From Betaproteobacteria bacterium (lineage in GTDB: Bacteria > Pseudomonadota > Gammaproteobacteria > Burkholderiales > SG8-39), in contig JADJPT010000015.1 of NCBI GenBank assembly GCA_016713125.1, forward strand, positions 50,397-114,396: DNA of 64,000 nucleotides. Reading direction: 5' to 3'. The notes beneath the pieces are model-generated. The model was not told the DNA's origin and searched no databases. It worked only from the letters and a program-made list of their open reading frames with translations. Every line of letters begins with the position of its first letter. Within the stretch, counting starts at the first letter, position 1. The position numbers were made by a program, and so were the translations under genes. Shown piece after piece: positions 37,937 through 46,777 of the stretch.

Positions 37937-38865
37937 AGCGCGACGCCCTGATTGCCGTCGTGCTGTTCGCGCTGGTCGCTCTGGTGCCGTTCAGCGGCGA
38001 GGCCTACTGGCTGCGCCTGGGCACCACCATGCTGATGTACGGCGTGATCGCCATGTCTTGGAACTTCATCGGCGGCATGGCAGGCTATCCCTCGTTCGCG
38101 GTGGCGGCCTTCTTCGGCCTGGGCGCCTACACGGGCGCCGTGGCGCAGAAGTTCGGCCTGCCCATGGGCCTGGCCTGGACTTGCGCCGGACTCGCGGCAC
38201 TCGCTTTCGCCGCGCTGCTGGGCGTGGCCCTGCTGCGCCTGCGCGGGCACTACTTCGCCATCGCCAGCCTGGTGGTGGCCGAGGTGCTGCGGGAGCTGGT
38301 CAACTCGGCCACCGAACTCACCGGCGGCGGCATGGGACTGAACCTGCCGATTCCGACCATGACCTCGATAGACGCGCAGGCCGCGTTCTTCTTCTACGCC
38401 ATGCTGGGCCTGGTGGCGATCACCTTCGCGGCCATGCTGCTGACCACCTACTCGAAGCTGGGCTTCGGCCTGCGCTGCATACAGCAGAACGAATCGGCCG
38501 CCGACATGCTTGGGGTCGACACCACCTTCTACAAGGTTTCGGCCTTCATGCTCTCGGGTGTGTTCGTCGGCATGGCCGGCGCGGTGTACGCCTCCTGGGT
38601 GCATTACATCGAGCCGCCGGACGTGTTCGACGTGCTGTTCTCGGTCAAGGCCATCGTCATGGTGCTGCTCGGCGGAGCCGGCTCGGTGTTCGGTCCGCTG
38701 TTCGGCGCGGCGCTGTTCCTGTCCCTGGAGGAACTGGTGTGGCGCAAGTTCCTCGAGGTGCACACCGGCGTGCTGGGCCTGCTGATCGTGCTGCTGGTGA
38801 TGTTCCTGCCCAAGGGCCTGCTGTCCCTGTCCAACCGCCTGCCCTGGGCGAGGAAAACGCGATGA
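37933..38865 (+). CDS. livM: Branched-chain amino acid-type ABC transporter permease (LivM)
   Basis: A 310-residue permease from ATG 37933. The LivM hallmark is GGMAGYPSFAVAAFFGLGAYTG, and the coupling loop is GLRCIQQNESAADMLGVDTT. The last segment reads VLLVMFLPKGLLSLS. It overlaps livH at its start and livG at its end by four bases each, so the permease and ATPase genes are translationally coupled. Confidence 0.93.
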   Translation: MKRDALIAVVLFALVALVPFSGEAYWLRLGTTMLMYGVIAMSWNFIGGMAGYPSFAVAAFFGLGAYTGAVAQKFGLPMGLAWTCAGLAALAFAALLGVALLRLRGHYFAIASLVVAEVLRELVNSATELTGGGMGLNLPIPTMTSIDAQAAFFFYAMLGLVAITFAAMLLTTYSKLGFGLRCIQQNESAADMLGVDTTFYKVSAFMLSGVFVGMAGAVYASWVHYIEPPDVFDVLFSVKAIVMVLLGGAGSVFGPLFGAALFLSLEELVWRKFLEVHTGVLGLLIVLLVMFLPKGLLSLSNRLPWARKTR

Positions 38866-39617
38866 ACGGCCCGCTGCTGGAACTCACCGGGGTCACGCGC
38901 CAGTTCGGCGGTCTTAAGGCCGTGTCGGACGTGACGCTGTCGGTGCCGCAGGGCGAGGTCATCGGCCTGATCGGTCCGAACGGCGCCGGCAAGACCACGC
39001 TGGTCAACGTGATCACCGGCGTGCACCCGGCCAGCGCCGGAACCATACGCTTCGCCGGCGAGGACATCACCCGGCTCAAGCCCTGGCAGGCGGCGCGCCG
39101 CGGCATCGCGCGAACTTTCCAGATCGTGCAGCCCTTTCCGGAAATGACGGTGCTCGAGAACGTGGCCGCAGCGGCGATGTTCGCCGGCGGCGTGCGTTAC
39201 GGACGCGATGCCGAGCACGAGGCGCGCGAGCACCTGCGCTTCGTCGGCCTGGGCGATTACGCCGACCGCGATGCCTCGGCGCTGACGCTGGCGATGAGAA
39301 AGCGCCTGGAGTTCGCCAAGGGCCTGGCCATGCACCCCAAGCTGCTGCTGCTCGACGAGGTGAACGCCGGGCTGAACGCCACCGAAGTCGACGAGGCGCT
39401 GGCGCTGATCCGCGCCATCGCGGGGCGCGGCGTCACCATCCTGATCATCGAGCACCTGATGAAAGTCGTGCTCAGCCTTTGTTCACGCATCGTGGTGCTG
39501 CATCACGGCGAACTGATCGCGCAGGGCGAGCCGCAGGCCATCATCAAGGATCCGCGCGTAATCCAGGCCTACCTCGGACGCCGCTACGCCGGCACGGAGG
39601 CATCGAACGGTGGCTGA
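38862..39617 (+). CDS. livG: Branched-chain amino acid-type ABC transporter ATP-binding protein (LivG)
   Basis: A 251-residue ABC ATPase. Walker A is IGPNGAGKTTLV and Walker B LLLLDEVNAGLN. The canonical LSGGQ signature is replaced by ALTLAMRKRLEFAKGL, a substitution seen in some LivG proteins. Q-loop QIVQPFPEMTV and H-loop IIEHLMKVV are present. It overlaps livF by eight bases. Confidence 0.92.
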   Translation: MNGPLLELTGVTRQFGGLKAVSDVTLSVPQGEVIGLIGPNGAGKTTLVNVITGVHPASAGTIRFAGEDITRLKPWQAARRGIARTFQIVQPFPEMTVLENVAAAAMFAGGVRYGRDAEHEAREHLRFVGLGDYADRDASALTLAMRKRLEFAKGLAMHPKLLLLDEVNAGLNATEVDEALALIRAIAGRGVTILIIEHLMKVVLSLCSRIVVLHHGELIAQGEPQAIIKDPRVIQAYLGRRYAGTEASNGG

Positions 39618-40332
39618 AACCCTGCTCAAGGTTGCGGGCCTGCATGCCGGGTACGGCGACGTGCAGGTGCTGTGGGGGGTGAACCTCGAGGTGCCGCGCG
39701 GCGAGATCGTCTGCCTGGTCGGCTCCAACGGCGCCGGCAAGACCACGCTGATGCGCGCGATCTCCGGGCTGATACCGGCACGCGGCGGCACGGTCGGCTT
39801 CGCCGGCGAGAACCTGACCAACGCCTCGCCCGAGCGCGCCCTGGCGGCCGGCATTGCGCACGTGCCCGAGGGCCGGCGCCTGTTCGCGGCGATGAGCGTG
39901 CGTGACAACCTGCTGATGGGCGCCTACCTGCGCCGCGACGGGGCGCAGGCGGTGGCCGAGGACCTCGAGCGCATGTTCGCCATGTTCCCCATCCTGCGCC
40001 AGCGCCAGGGCCAGGACGCCGGCACCATGTCCGGCGGCGAGCAGCAGATGTGCGCCATCGCCCGCGGCCTGATGGGCCGTCCGCGCCTGCTGCTGATCGA
40101 CGAGCTGTCGCTGGGCCTGGCGCCCGCCATCGTCGACCAGCTGTGCGACACGCTGCGCGCGCTCAACCGCGAAGGCCTGTCCATCCTGGTGGTCGAGCAG
40201 GACGTGGCCACGGCACTCGATCTCGCCAGTCACGCCTTCGTGATGGACACCGGGCGCGTGACGCGCTCGGGCTCCAGCGCGGAGTTGCGCGACGATCCCG
40301 CGATCCGCGAAGCCTATCTCGGATCGATCTGA
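39610..40332 (+). CDS. livF: Branched-chain amino acid-type ABC transporter ATP-binding protein (LivF)
   Basis: A 240-residue ABC ATPase from GTG 39610. Walker A VGSNGAGKTTLM, signature TMSGGEQQMCAIARGL, Walker B LLLIDELSLGLAP and H-loop VVEQDVATAL are all canonical. It has normal LivF length, unlike the extended LivF of the minus-strand operon. Confidence 0.93.
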   Translation: MAETLLKVAGLHAGYGDVQVLWGVNLEVPRGEIVCLVGSNGAGKTTLMRAISGLIPARGGTVGFAGENLTNASPERALAAGIAHVPEGRRLFAAMSVRDNLLMGAYLRRDGAQAVAEDLERMFAMFPILRQRQGQDAGTMSGGEQQMCAIARGLMGRPRLLLIDELSLGLAPAIVDQLCDTLRALNREGLSILVVEQDVATALDLASHAFVMDTGRVTRSGSSAELRDDPAIREAYLGSI

Positions 40333-40361
40333 ACCCAGCAACACGCAAAGGAGATATCCGC

Positions 40362-41132
40362 ATGTCCGACCTGCCCGCAGTTCCCGTCTTCGCCCCCGGC
40401 GGCTACCGCTATGTGCGCGCCGTGTTCCAGTACTCGGGCGGCGTGGCCGCGGAGCCCGGCTACGAGATCGAGCGCGCGCGCTTCCTCAAGCCCCTGCCGC
40501 TGGCCGAGGCCTTCGCCGCCGTCGAGGCCCACCTCAAGGCCATCGGCCGCCCGACCACCGCCTTCGCGCAGTGCGAACTGCGCTCGCCGGAGCCGTTCAC
40601 CGACCAGGGCTTCTTCGACTTCAACAAGGTCTACGTCGGCACGCTGGCGCGCTGGGGCATCTACAAGGACGGCGACCCGCTGATGAACCCGGTGGCGCGC
40701 ACCAACGTCGGCCCGGAATACGACAAGCCGGCCGGGCCCTCGATGTTCGCCTTCTCCTACACGGTGCCGGCGCCGAACGCCAGGCGCGGCACGTTCGTGC
40801 TGGCCGGCGGCGGCGACGCGCGCGAAGGCGGCCCGTCCTATCGCGACCGCATCGTGCGCCTGCGCGACACCTCGCCCGAAGGACTGCGCGAGAAGGTGAG
40901 CTTCGTGATTGCCGAGATGGAGCGGCGCATGAAGCTGCTGGGCTTCGGCTGGCAGGACGCGGTCACCACCGAGATCTACACGGTGCAGAACGTCGGCCAC
41001 CTGGTCGGCGAATTGCTGGCCGCGCGCGGTGCGGCGGCGGGCGGCGTGGTTTGGAACTACACGCGCCCGCCGGTCGTCGACCTCGAGTACGAGATGGACG
41101 TGCGCGGCGCGGCGCGCGAGATCGTGCTCTGA
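40362..41132 (+). CDS. RidA-like (two-repeat) protein, possibly 2-aminomuconate deaminase-like
   Basis: A 256-residue protein preceded by an AAAGGAG ribosome site. Each half resembles the RidA/YjgF fold: AVFQYSGGVAAEPGYEIERA with FDFNKVYVGTLARWG, and DAVTTEIYTVQNVGHLVGEL with VVDLEYEMDVRG. RidA proteins remove ammonia from reactive imines or enamines. Some two-repeat relatives occur in aminomuconate degradation, so that role is possible. As the last gene of the liv operon it suggests the imported ligand is an amino or imino compound. The assignment rests on fold-like patterns only. Confidence 0.55.
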   Translation: MSDLPAVPVFAPGGYRYVRAVFQYSGGVAAEPGYEIERARFLKPLPLAEAFAAVEAHLKAIGRPTTAFAQCELRSPEPFTDQGFFDFNKVYVGTLARWGIYKDGDPLMNPVARTNVGPEYDKPAGPSMFAFSYTVPAPNARRGTFVLAGGGDAREGGPSYRDRIVRLRDTSPEGLREKVSFVIAEMERRMKLLGFGWQDAVTTEIYTVQNVGHLVGELLAARGAAAGGVVWNYTRPPVVDLEYEMDVRGAAREIVL

Positions 41133-41303
41133 TCAGAACAGCTGGATGCCGGCGAGGGCCAGACCCTCGCTGGCCAGGAACAGCGCACCGAACACCCACA
41201 GAGCGATCTTGCCGACGCGGTGCACGTCGGGCGTGACGTCCTTGCCGGTGAACATCCAGGACGACAGGGCGGTGAGCAGGAATACGTTGGCGTAGGTTTG
41301 CAT
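41133..41303 (-). CDS. Small membrane protein of unknown function
   Basis: A 56-residue protein starting at ATG 41303 (MQTYANVFLLTALSSWMFTG). Two hydrophobic stretches flank a polar turn (KDVTPDVHRVGK), and the second is IALWVFGALFLASEGLALAG. It ends two bases after the divergent-strand RidA-like stop. The longer open frame upstream has no coding character. No family is recognised. Confidence 0.6.
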   Translation of the reverse strand: MQTYANVFLLTALSSWMFTGKDVTPDVHRVGKIALWVFGALFLASEGLALAGIQLF

Positions 41304-41433
41304 GCGGGGTCTCCGATGGGCTGTGGCGGACCTCAGTGTCGCTCCCCCGCCTTGCGGGAGACCGTCCCCGGGCTTGCGCCCGACTTGCCGCAGACTGACG
41401 ACAACCCTGCGCCCGATGTCGCCGCGCGCTTCC

Positions 41434-44400
41434 CTACATGCTGCGCCGGTACTGCCCGCCGACTTCGAACAGCGCATGGGTGATCTGACCCAGCGAGCAC
41501 ACTCGCACGGCGTCTACCAGCACCTCGAACACGTTACGGTCCTCGATCACGGCCTGGCGCAGGCGCGCGAGCATGGCCGGCGCATCCTTGGCGTGGCGCT
41601 TGTGGAACTCGCGCAGGCGCCGCAGCTGGCTCTGCTTTTCCTCTTCGGTCGAACGGATCAGCGCGATCTCCTGCGGCCCGGACTCGCCGGCCGGATTGCG
41701 GAAGGTGTTCACGCCGATGATCGGGTACGACCCGTCGTGCTTCTTGTGTTCGTAGTACATCGACTCTTCCTGGATCTTGCCGCGCTGGTAGCCGGTCTCC
41801 ATGGCGCCGAGCACGCCGCCGCGCGCACTGATCGCCTCGAACTCCTTGAGCACCGCCTCCTCCACCAGGTCGGTCAGCTCGTCGATCACGAAACTGCCCT
41901 GGTTGGGGTTCTCGTTCTTGGCCAGACCCCATTCGCGGTTGATGATCAGCTGGATCGCCATGGCGCGGCGCACCGATTCCTCGGTCGGCGTGGTGATCGC
42001 CTCGTCGTAGGCGTTGGTGTGCAGCGAATTGGTGTTGTCGTAGGTCGAGATCAGCGCCTGCAGCGTGGTGCGGATGTCGTTGAAGGCGATCTCCTGCGCG
42101 TGCAGGCTGCGCCCCGAGGTCTGCGAATGGAACTTGAGCTTCTGGCTGCGCTCGTTGGCGCCGTAGCGGTTGCGCATCGCCACCGCCCAGATGCGCCGCG
42201 CCACACGCCCCAGCACCGTGTACTCCGGATCCATGCCGTAGGAGAAGAAGAACGACAGGTTGGGGGCAAAATCGTCGATGTGCATGCCGCGCGCCAGATA
42301 GGCCTCGACGAAAGTAAAGCCGTTGGCCAGCGTGAAGGCGAGCTGGCTGATCGGATTCGCCCCGGCCTCGGCGATGTGATATCCGGAGATCGACACCGAA
42401 TAGAAATTGCGCACGCCGTGGTGCACGAAGTATTCCTGGATGTCGCCCATCACCTTGAGCGAGAACTCGGTGGAGAAGATGCAGGTGTTCTGGCCCTGGT
42501 CCTCCTTGAGGATGTCGGCCTGCACGGTGCCGCGGACCGTGGCGAGCGTCCAGCAGCGGATCTTCTCGACCTCGTCCTCGGTGGGCTGGCGGCCGTTGTC
42601 GGCGCGGAACTTCTCGCGCTGCTGCTCGATGGCGGTGTTGAAGAACATGGCCAGGATGGTGGGCGCCGGGCCGTTGATGGTCATCGACACCGAGTTGTTC
42701 GCCGCGCACAGGTCGAAGCCCGAGTACAGCACCTTCATGTCCTCGAGCGTGGCGATCGACACGCCGGAATTGCCGACCTTGCCGTAGATGTCCGGGCGTT
42801 CGTCCGGGTCGAAACCGTACAGGGTGACCGAATCGAATGCCGTCGACAAGCGCTTGGCCGGCATGTCCTTGGACAGCAGGTGGAAGCGCTTGTTGGTGCG
42901 GAAGGCGTCGCCCTCGCCGGCGAACATGCGCGTCGGATCCTCGTTCTCGCGCTTGAAGGCGAACACGCCGGCGGTGAACGGGAAGGACCCCGGCACGTTC
43001 TCGCTCAGCTGCCAGCGCAGGATCTCGCCGGCGTCCTCGTAGCGCGGCAGGGCGACCTTGGGCACCTTGGTGCCCGACAGCGACACCGACTTCAGCGCCG
43101 TCCTCACCTCGCGGTCGCGGATCTTCACCACGTACTCGTCGCCCGAATAGGCCTTCTTCGTTTCCGGCCACATCTCCAGCAGCTTCCTCGAACGTGCGTC
43201 GAGTTGCGCGTTCTTCTCCTCGATCAGGGCATCGAACGGATGGCCGTCCTTGCCGGCCTTCATCAGCATCGCCTTGGCGGCGATCAGGCTCTGCCGGTCG
43301 CGTGCGATGCGCGACTGGTCCAGCGCATGCGTGTGGTACGCACGCAGCCCTTCGGCGATCTCGGCCAGGTAGCGCGCGCGCTGTGCCGGCACCACCACGT
43401 TGACGCTGGAGGAAGTCCTGGAGGCCGGCCTGGGCAGGCTGCCCTTGCCGAGCTTGAGCCCCAGCGCGGCGAGCCGTTCGGCCAGCCCGTGGTACAGGGC
43501 GGTGACGCCGTCGTCGTTGAAGCGCGCGGCGACCGTGCCGTAGACGGGCATCTCTTCGGTCGGCGTGGAGAAGGCCTCGCGGTTGCGCTGCACCTGCTTG
43601 CGCACGTCGCGCAGCGCGTCTTCGGCGCCCTTGCGGTCGAACTTGTTGATGGCCACGAAGTCGGCGAAGTCCAGCATGTCGATCTTCTCCAGCTGGCTGG
43701 CGGCACCGAACTCCGGCGTCATCACGTACAGCGTGGCGTCGACGTGCGGCACGATGGCCGCGTCGCCCTGGCCGATGCCCGAAGTCTCGACGATCACCAG
43801 ATCGAAGCCGGCGACGCGGCAGGCGGCGATCACCTCGGGCAGGCATTCGGCGATCTCTGCGCCCGAGGCGCGCGTGGCCAGCGAACGCATGAACACGTTG
43901 CCGTGCTGGATGGCGTTCATGCGTATGCGGTCGCCGAGCAGCGCCCCGCCGGTCTTGCGGCGCGAGGGGTCGACCGCGATGATGGCGATCTTCAGGCGAT
44001 CGCCCTGGTCCAGGCGGATGCGGCGCACCAGCTCGTCGGTCAGCGAGGACTTGCCGGCCCCGCCGGTGCCGGTGATGCCCAGCGCCGGGATGGTGGTCTT
44101 CTTCGCCTCGTCGGCGACCGCCTTGCGCAGACCGGCGTCGACCGTGCCGGCCTCGATGGCGGTGATCAGTTGCGCCAGGGCGCGGCGGTCGCCGGCCTGC
44201 ACCGCCTTCAGGTCGGTGGGGGCGTACTGCGCCGTGTCGAAATCGCTGCGCGCAAGCATGTCGTTGATCATGCCCTGCAGGCCCATCTTCTGGCCGTCCT
44301 CGGGCGTGTAGATGCGCGTCACGCCGTAGGCATGCAGGTCCTCGATCTCGCGCGCGACGATCACCCCGCCGCCGCCGCCGAACACCTTGATGTGCTCCCC

Positions 44401-44688
44401 GCCGCGCTGGCGCAGCAGGTCCACCATGTACTTGAAGTACTCGATGTGCCCGCCCTGGTAGGAGGAGATGGCGATGCCCTGCACGTCCTCCTGCAGTGCC
44501 GCGGTCACCACTTCATCGACGGAGCGGTTGTGTCCGAGGTGGATGACCTCGGCGCCGGAGGCCTGCAGGATGCGCCGCATGATGTTGATCGAGGCGTCAT
44601 GGCCGTCGAACAGGCTGGCCGCGGTGACGAAGCGGATCTTGTGCCTGGCCTTGTAGGCGAGGTTCTTGGAATCGGAAAGGTCGGTCAT
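41434..44688 (-). CDS. icmF: Fused isobutyryl-CoA mutase (IcmF), B12-dependent
   Basis: A 1084-residue fusion. The N-terminal cobalamin-binding domain has the DGHDAS motif with the cobalt-ligand His30 and the later GGGGGV segment. The middle MeaB-like G-protein chaperone has P-loop GTGGAGKSSLTDEL, AVDPSRRKTGGALLGDRIR and NKFDRKGAEDAL. The C-terminal TIM barrel binds the acyl-CoA (FDSVTLYGFDPDERPD, EYFVHHGVRNFYSVSISGYH). IcmF interconverts isobutyryl- and n-butyryl-CoA, and some also isovaleryl- and pivalyl-CoA. A LiuR-type element precedes it, linking it to branched-chain catabolism. Confidence 0.95.
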   Translation of the reverse strand: MTDLSDSKNLAYKARHKIRFVTAASLFDGHDASINIMRRILQASGAEVIHLGHNRSVDEVVTAALQEDVQGIAISSYQGGHIEYFKYMVDLLRQRGGEHIKVFGGGGGVIVAREIEDLHAYGVTRIYTPEDGQKMGLQGMINDMLARSDFDTAQYAPTDLKAVQAGDRRALAQLITAIEAGTVDAGLRKAVADEAKKTTIPALGITGTGGAGKSSLTDELVRRIRLDQGDRLKIAIIAVDPSRRKTGGALLGDRIRMNAIQHGNVFMRSLATRASGAEIAECLPEVIAACRVAGFDLVIVETSGIGQGDAAIVPHVDATLYVMTPEFGAASQLEKIDMLDFADFVAINKFDRKGAEDALRDVRKQVQRNREAFSTPTEEMPVYGTVAARFNDDGVTALYHGLAERLAALGLKLGKGSLPRPASRTSSSVNVVVPAQRARYLAEIAEGLRAYHTHALDQSRIARDRQSLIAAKAMLMKAGKDGHPFDALIEEKNAQLDARSRKLLEMWPETKKAYSGDEYVVKIRDREVRTALKSVSLSGTKVPKVALPRYEDAGEILRWQLSENVPGSFPFTAGVFAFKRENEDPTRMFAGEGDAFRTNKRFHLLSKDMPAKRLSTAFDSVTLYGFDPDERPDIYGKVGNSGVSIATLEDMKVLYSGFDLCAANNSVSMTINGPAPTILAMFFNTAIEQQREKFRADNGRQPTEDEVEKIRCWTLATVRGTVQADILKEDQGQNTCIFSTEFSLKVMGDIQEYFVHHGVRNFYSVSISGYHIAEAGANPISQLAFTLANGFTFVEAYLARGMHIDDFAPNLSFFFSYGMDPEYTVLGRVARRIWAVAMRNRYGANERSQKLKFHSQTSGRSLHAQEIAFNDIRTTLQALISTYDNTNSLHTNAYDEAITTPTEESVRRAMAIQLIINREWGLAKNENPNQGSFVIDELTDLVEEAVLKEFEAISARGGVLGAMETGYQRGKIQEESMYYEHKKHDGSYPIIGVNTFRNPAGESGPQEIALIRSTEEEKQSQLRRLREFHKRHAKDAPAMLARLRQAVIEDRNVFEVLVDAVRVCSLGQITHALFEVGGQYRRSM

Positions 44689-44733
44689 GGCAGCCTCGGC
44701 GCCCGGGGAAACAGTCCGGGATTCTGTGAGAGG

Positions 44734-44755
44734 TTTACGTTTACGTCAACGTCAA
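44734..44755 (-). promoter_or_regulatory. LiuR-type operator and -35 element before icmF
   Basis: Read on the minus strand, a TTGACG hexamer (44755-44750) is followed by TTGACGTAAACGTAAA (44749-44734). The 22 bases match the liuA element (7656-7677) at 20 positions. The -10 at the same spacing (CTCTCA) is poor. An overlapping alternative pairs the second TTGACG with CAGAAT 17 bases on. It lies 46 bases before the icmF start. Confidence 0.8.
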
Positions 44756-44765
44756 TGCATGTGCT

Positions 44766-45539
44766 TCAGTCGCGGTACCCGGGGTCCTTCGCGTCGACCA
44801 GCCGCACCATGGCGGCAAACACGTCATCGCAGGTGCGCTTCTCGCCCGGCCCGGATTCGCGCACCGTCTGGGCGAACACTTCCGGCCGGATCGGCTGCAG
44901 GGGGCCGGCCGCGCTGGAGGCGATCTGCACGTCGCAGGCGCGCTGCAGCGTCCAAAGCAGCATGAAGGCCTCGGGCAGGCTGGGGCCCCAGGTCAGCAGC
45001 CCGTGATTGCGCAGGATCAGCGCGCGCCGGCCGCCCAGGCTCTCGAGCAGGCGCGCCCGCTCGTCCGGATTCACGGTGATGCCCTCGAACTCGTGGTAGG
45101 CCACCTGGCCGGCGAGCTGCGCGGCGTAGAAATTGGTCGGCGAGAGCCCGTCGCGCAGCGCGGCCACGGCCATGCCGGTGGTGGTGTGCGTGTGCATCAC
45201 GCAGTGCGCGTTCTCCAGGTTGCCGTGGATCGCGCTGTGGATGACGAATCCGGCGCGGTTCACCGGCCAGGCCGATTCGCGCACCGGCGCGCCGTCGAGG
45301 TCGATCAGCACCAGGTTCGAAGCCGTGACCTCGCGATAGTGCAGGCCGAACGGGTTGATCAGGAACAGCTTCTCCGGGCCGGGCACCCGCAGCGTGATGT
45401 GATTGAAGATCATCTCGGTCCAGCCGAGATGGTCGAACACGCGGTAGGCCGCGGCCAGCTGCACGCGCGCCTCGCGCTCGGCCGCGGAGACCGGCAGGTC
45501 GCGCGGCTTGCGGGCCGCGCTGTCGAAATAGATGCTCAT
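44766..45539 (-). CDS. Class II aldolase/adducin family protein
   Basis: A 257-residue member of the AraD/FucA-like fold from ATG 45539. The zinc ligands are HTHTTTG (HCVMHTHTTTGMAV) and HGLLTWG (LRNHGLLTWGP). GWTEMIFNHITLRVPG is the family N-terminal pattern. Homologues include aldolases, epimerases and proteins of unknown activity near CoA pathways. The stop lies just upstream of the icmF promoter element, so it is transcribed separately or reads through. Confidence 0.88.
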   Translation of the reverse strand: MSIYFDSAARKPRDLPVSAAEREARVQLAAAYRVFDHLGWTEMIFNHITLRVPGPEKLFLINPFGLHYREVTASNLVLIDLDGAPVRESAWPVNRAGFVIHSAIHGNLENAHCVMHTHTTTGMAVAALRDGLSPTNFYAAQLAGQVAYHEFEGITVNPDERARLLESLGGRRALILRNHGLLTWGPSLPEAFMLLWTLQRACDVQIASSAAGPLQPIRPEVFAQTVRESGPGEKRTCDDVFAAMVRLVDAKDPGYRD

Positions 45540-45626
45540 GGGCGCCTCCTCCGCCGGCGAGTTTACTCCCGCGGGGGTGCCGCCCGGCACGCCCCAGCCG
45601 GGACGGCGCGGGCGTGCGGTGCGGGC

Positions 45627-46628
45627 CTACTTGAAGTCGAATATGCGCAGCGCGTTGCCGCCGCGCACGCGGTCGCGCTGCCCGTCCGGCAGGCGGTCGA
45701 CGCGCGCCAGGCAGCCGATCGGATCGCCGATGGTGTGCGGATAGTCGGAGCCGTACAGCACGTTGCCAGAACCGAACACGTTCACGGCCATGGCCAGCGC
45801 CTCGTCGGTGAACACCACCGAATCGCAGAAGATGCGGCGTGCGTGCAGGCTGGGCTTCTCGACCGTCTTCACACGGCAGGCGGGGATGAACTCGTAGCAC
45901 TGGTCCATGCGCCCGATCAGGAAGGGCAGCGTGCCGCCGCCGTGCGAGGCGATGATCTTCAGCTTCTGGTAGCGGTCGAAGAACCCGTCGTAGATCATGC
46001 GCGCGACCGCCAGGGTGGTGTCGGCCGTGAAGCCTATCGAGGCGGTCAGCTGGAACTCGTGCATGCCCATCTCGTTCACCCCCGGAGGCGCCGTGGGATG
46101 AATCAGCACCGGCAGTTCGGCCTCGTCGATGGCCTTCCAGATCTTCGCGAACGAGGGGCCGGTCAGCGGCTTGCCGGCGATGTTGGCCAGCACCATCACG
46201 CCGCAGGCGCCGGCCTTGCGCGCGCGCTTGAGTTCGGCCAGCGCGGCCTTCTCGAACTGCCAGGGCAGCGAGGCGAAGAACTGGATGCGGTCGGGCGCGT
46301 TCTTGCGCGCGCGCGCCAGCTCGTCGTTCATGACCTGCGCGGCCTTGGTGCTGACCTTCTCGCCGCCCCAGAACACGTTCGGGCAGGTCAGCGAGACCAC
46401 CGAGACGTCGATGCCGACGCGGTCCATGTTGCGTATGCGCAGGTCCCAGTCGAACATCTCCGGAATCGGCGTCATGAACGGCGCGCCGTCCAGATGGATG
46501 GAGCGCAGGCCGCCGTACACCGTCTTGAGCGTGTAGCGGCCGCCGCCCTTCCCGCCGTGCTTCTCGAGCAGCTTCATCCACTCGTTGTTGAGCATGTGGG
46601 TGTGTACGTCGATGACGGGGGCGCTCAT
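45627..46628 (-). CDS. Amidohydrolase 2 family, ACMSD-like decarboxylase
   Basis: A 333-residue TIM-barrel metal enzyme from ATG 46628. Metal-binding positions are IDVHTHM (HxH), LIHPTAP, IASHGGGTLPF and LYGSDYPHT, the set seen in aminocarboxymuconate-semialdehyde decarboxylase and related non-oxidative decarboxylases. GVMVLANIAGKPL is another family segment. The substrate is not certain. It is followed on the same strand by the class II aldolase 87 bases on. Confidence 0.87.
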   Translation of the reverse strand: MSAPVIDVHTHMLNNEWMKLLEKHGGKGGGRYTLKTVYGGLRSIHLDGAPFMTPIPEMFDWDLRIRNMDRVGIDVSVVSLTCPNVFWGGEKVSTKAAQVMNDELARARKNAPDRIQFFASLPWQFEKAALAELKRARKAGACGVMVLANIAGKPLTGPSFAKIWKAIDEAELPVLIHPTAPPGVNEMGMHEFQLTASIGFTADTTLAVARMIYDGFFDRYQKLKIIASHGGGTLPFLIGRMDQCYEFIPACRVKTVEKPSLHARRIFCDSVVFTDEALAMAVNVFGSGNVLYGSDYPHTIGDPIGCLARVDRLPDGQRDRVRGGNALRIFDFK

Positions 46629-46777
46629 GGGGTCTGCCTTTGCCTGGAGTTGATCGGACGGGAGCGCAAGGCTAGTGCCCCGGGCTGCTAAAATCAATCG
46701 CCCGCCGCATGTCGTTTCACTGGCGCAGCCCGCAGACCTTACACCGCACCCAACATCGACTCCCCGGACACGCACGC

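Noticed and set aside
35899..38865. Apparent 988-residue fusion of binding protein and LivM
   Set aside because: The open frame only joins the two genes because copy 2 of the binding protein is frameshifted; livH lies between them in another frame.
41534..43846. 770-codon minus-strand frame within icmF
   Set aside because: It is another frame of the same coding region and reads as Arg/Gly-rich filler.
41302..45006. 1234-codon + strand frame opposite icmF
   Set aside because: No family motifs; IcmF on the minus strand is complete and full of diagnostic motifs.
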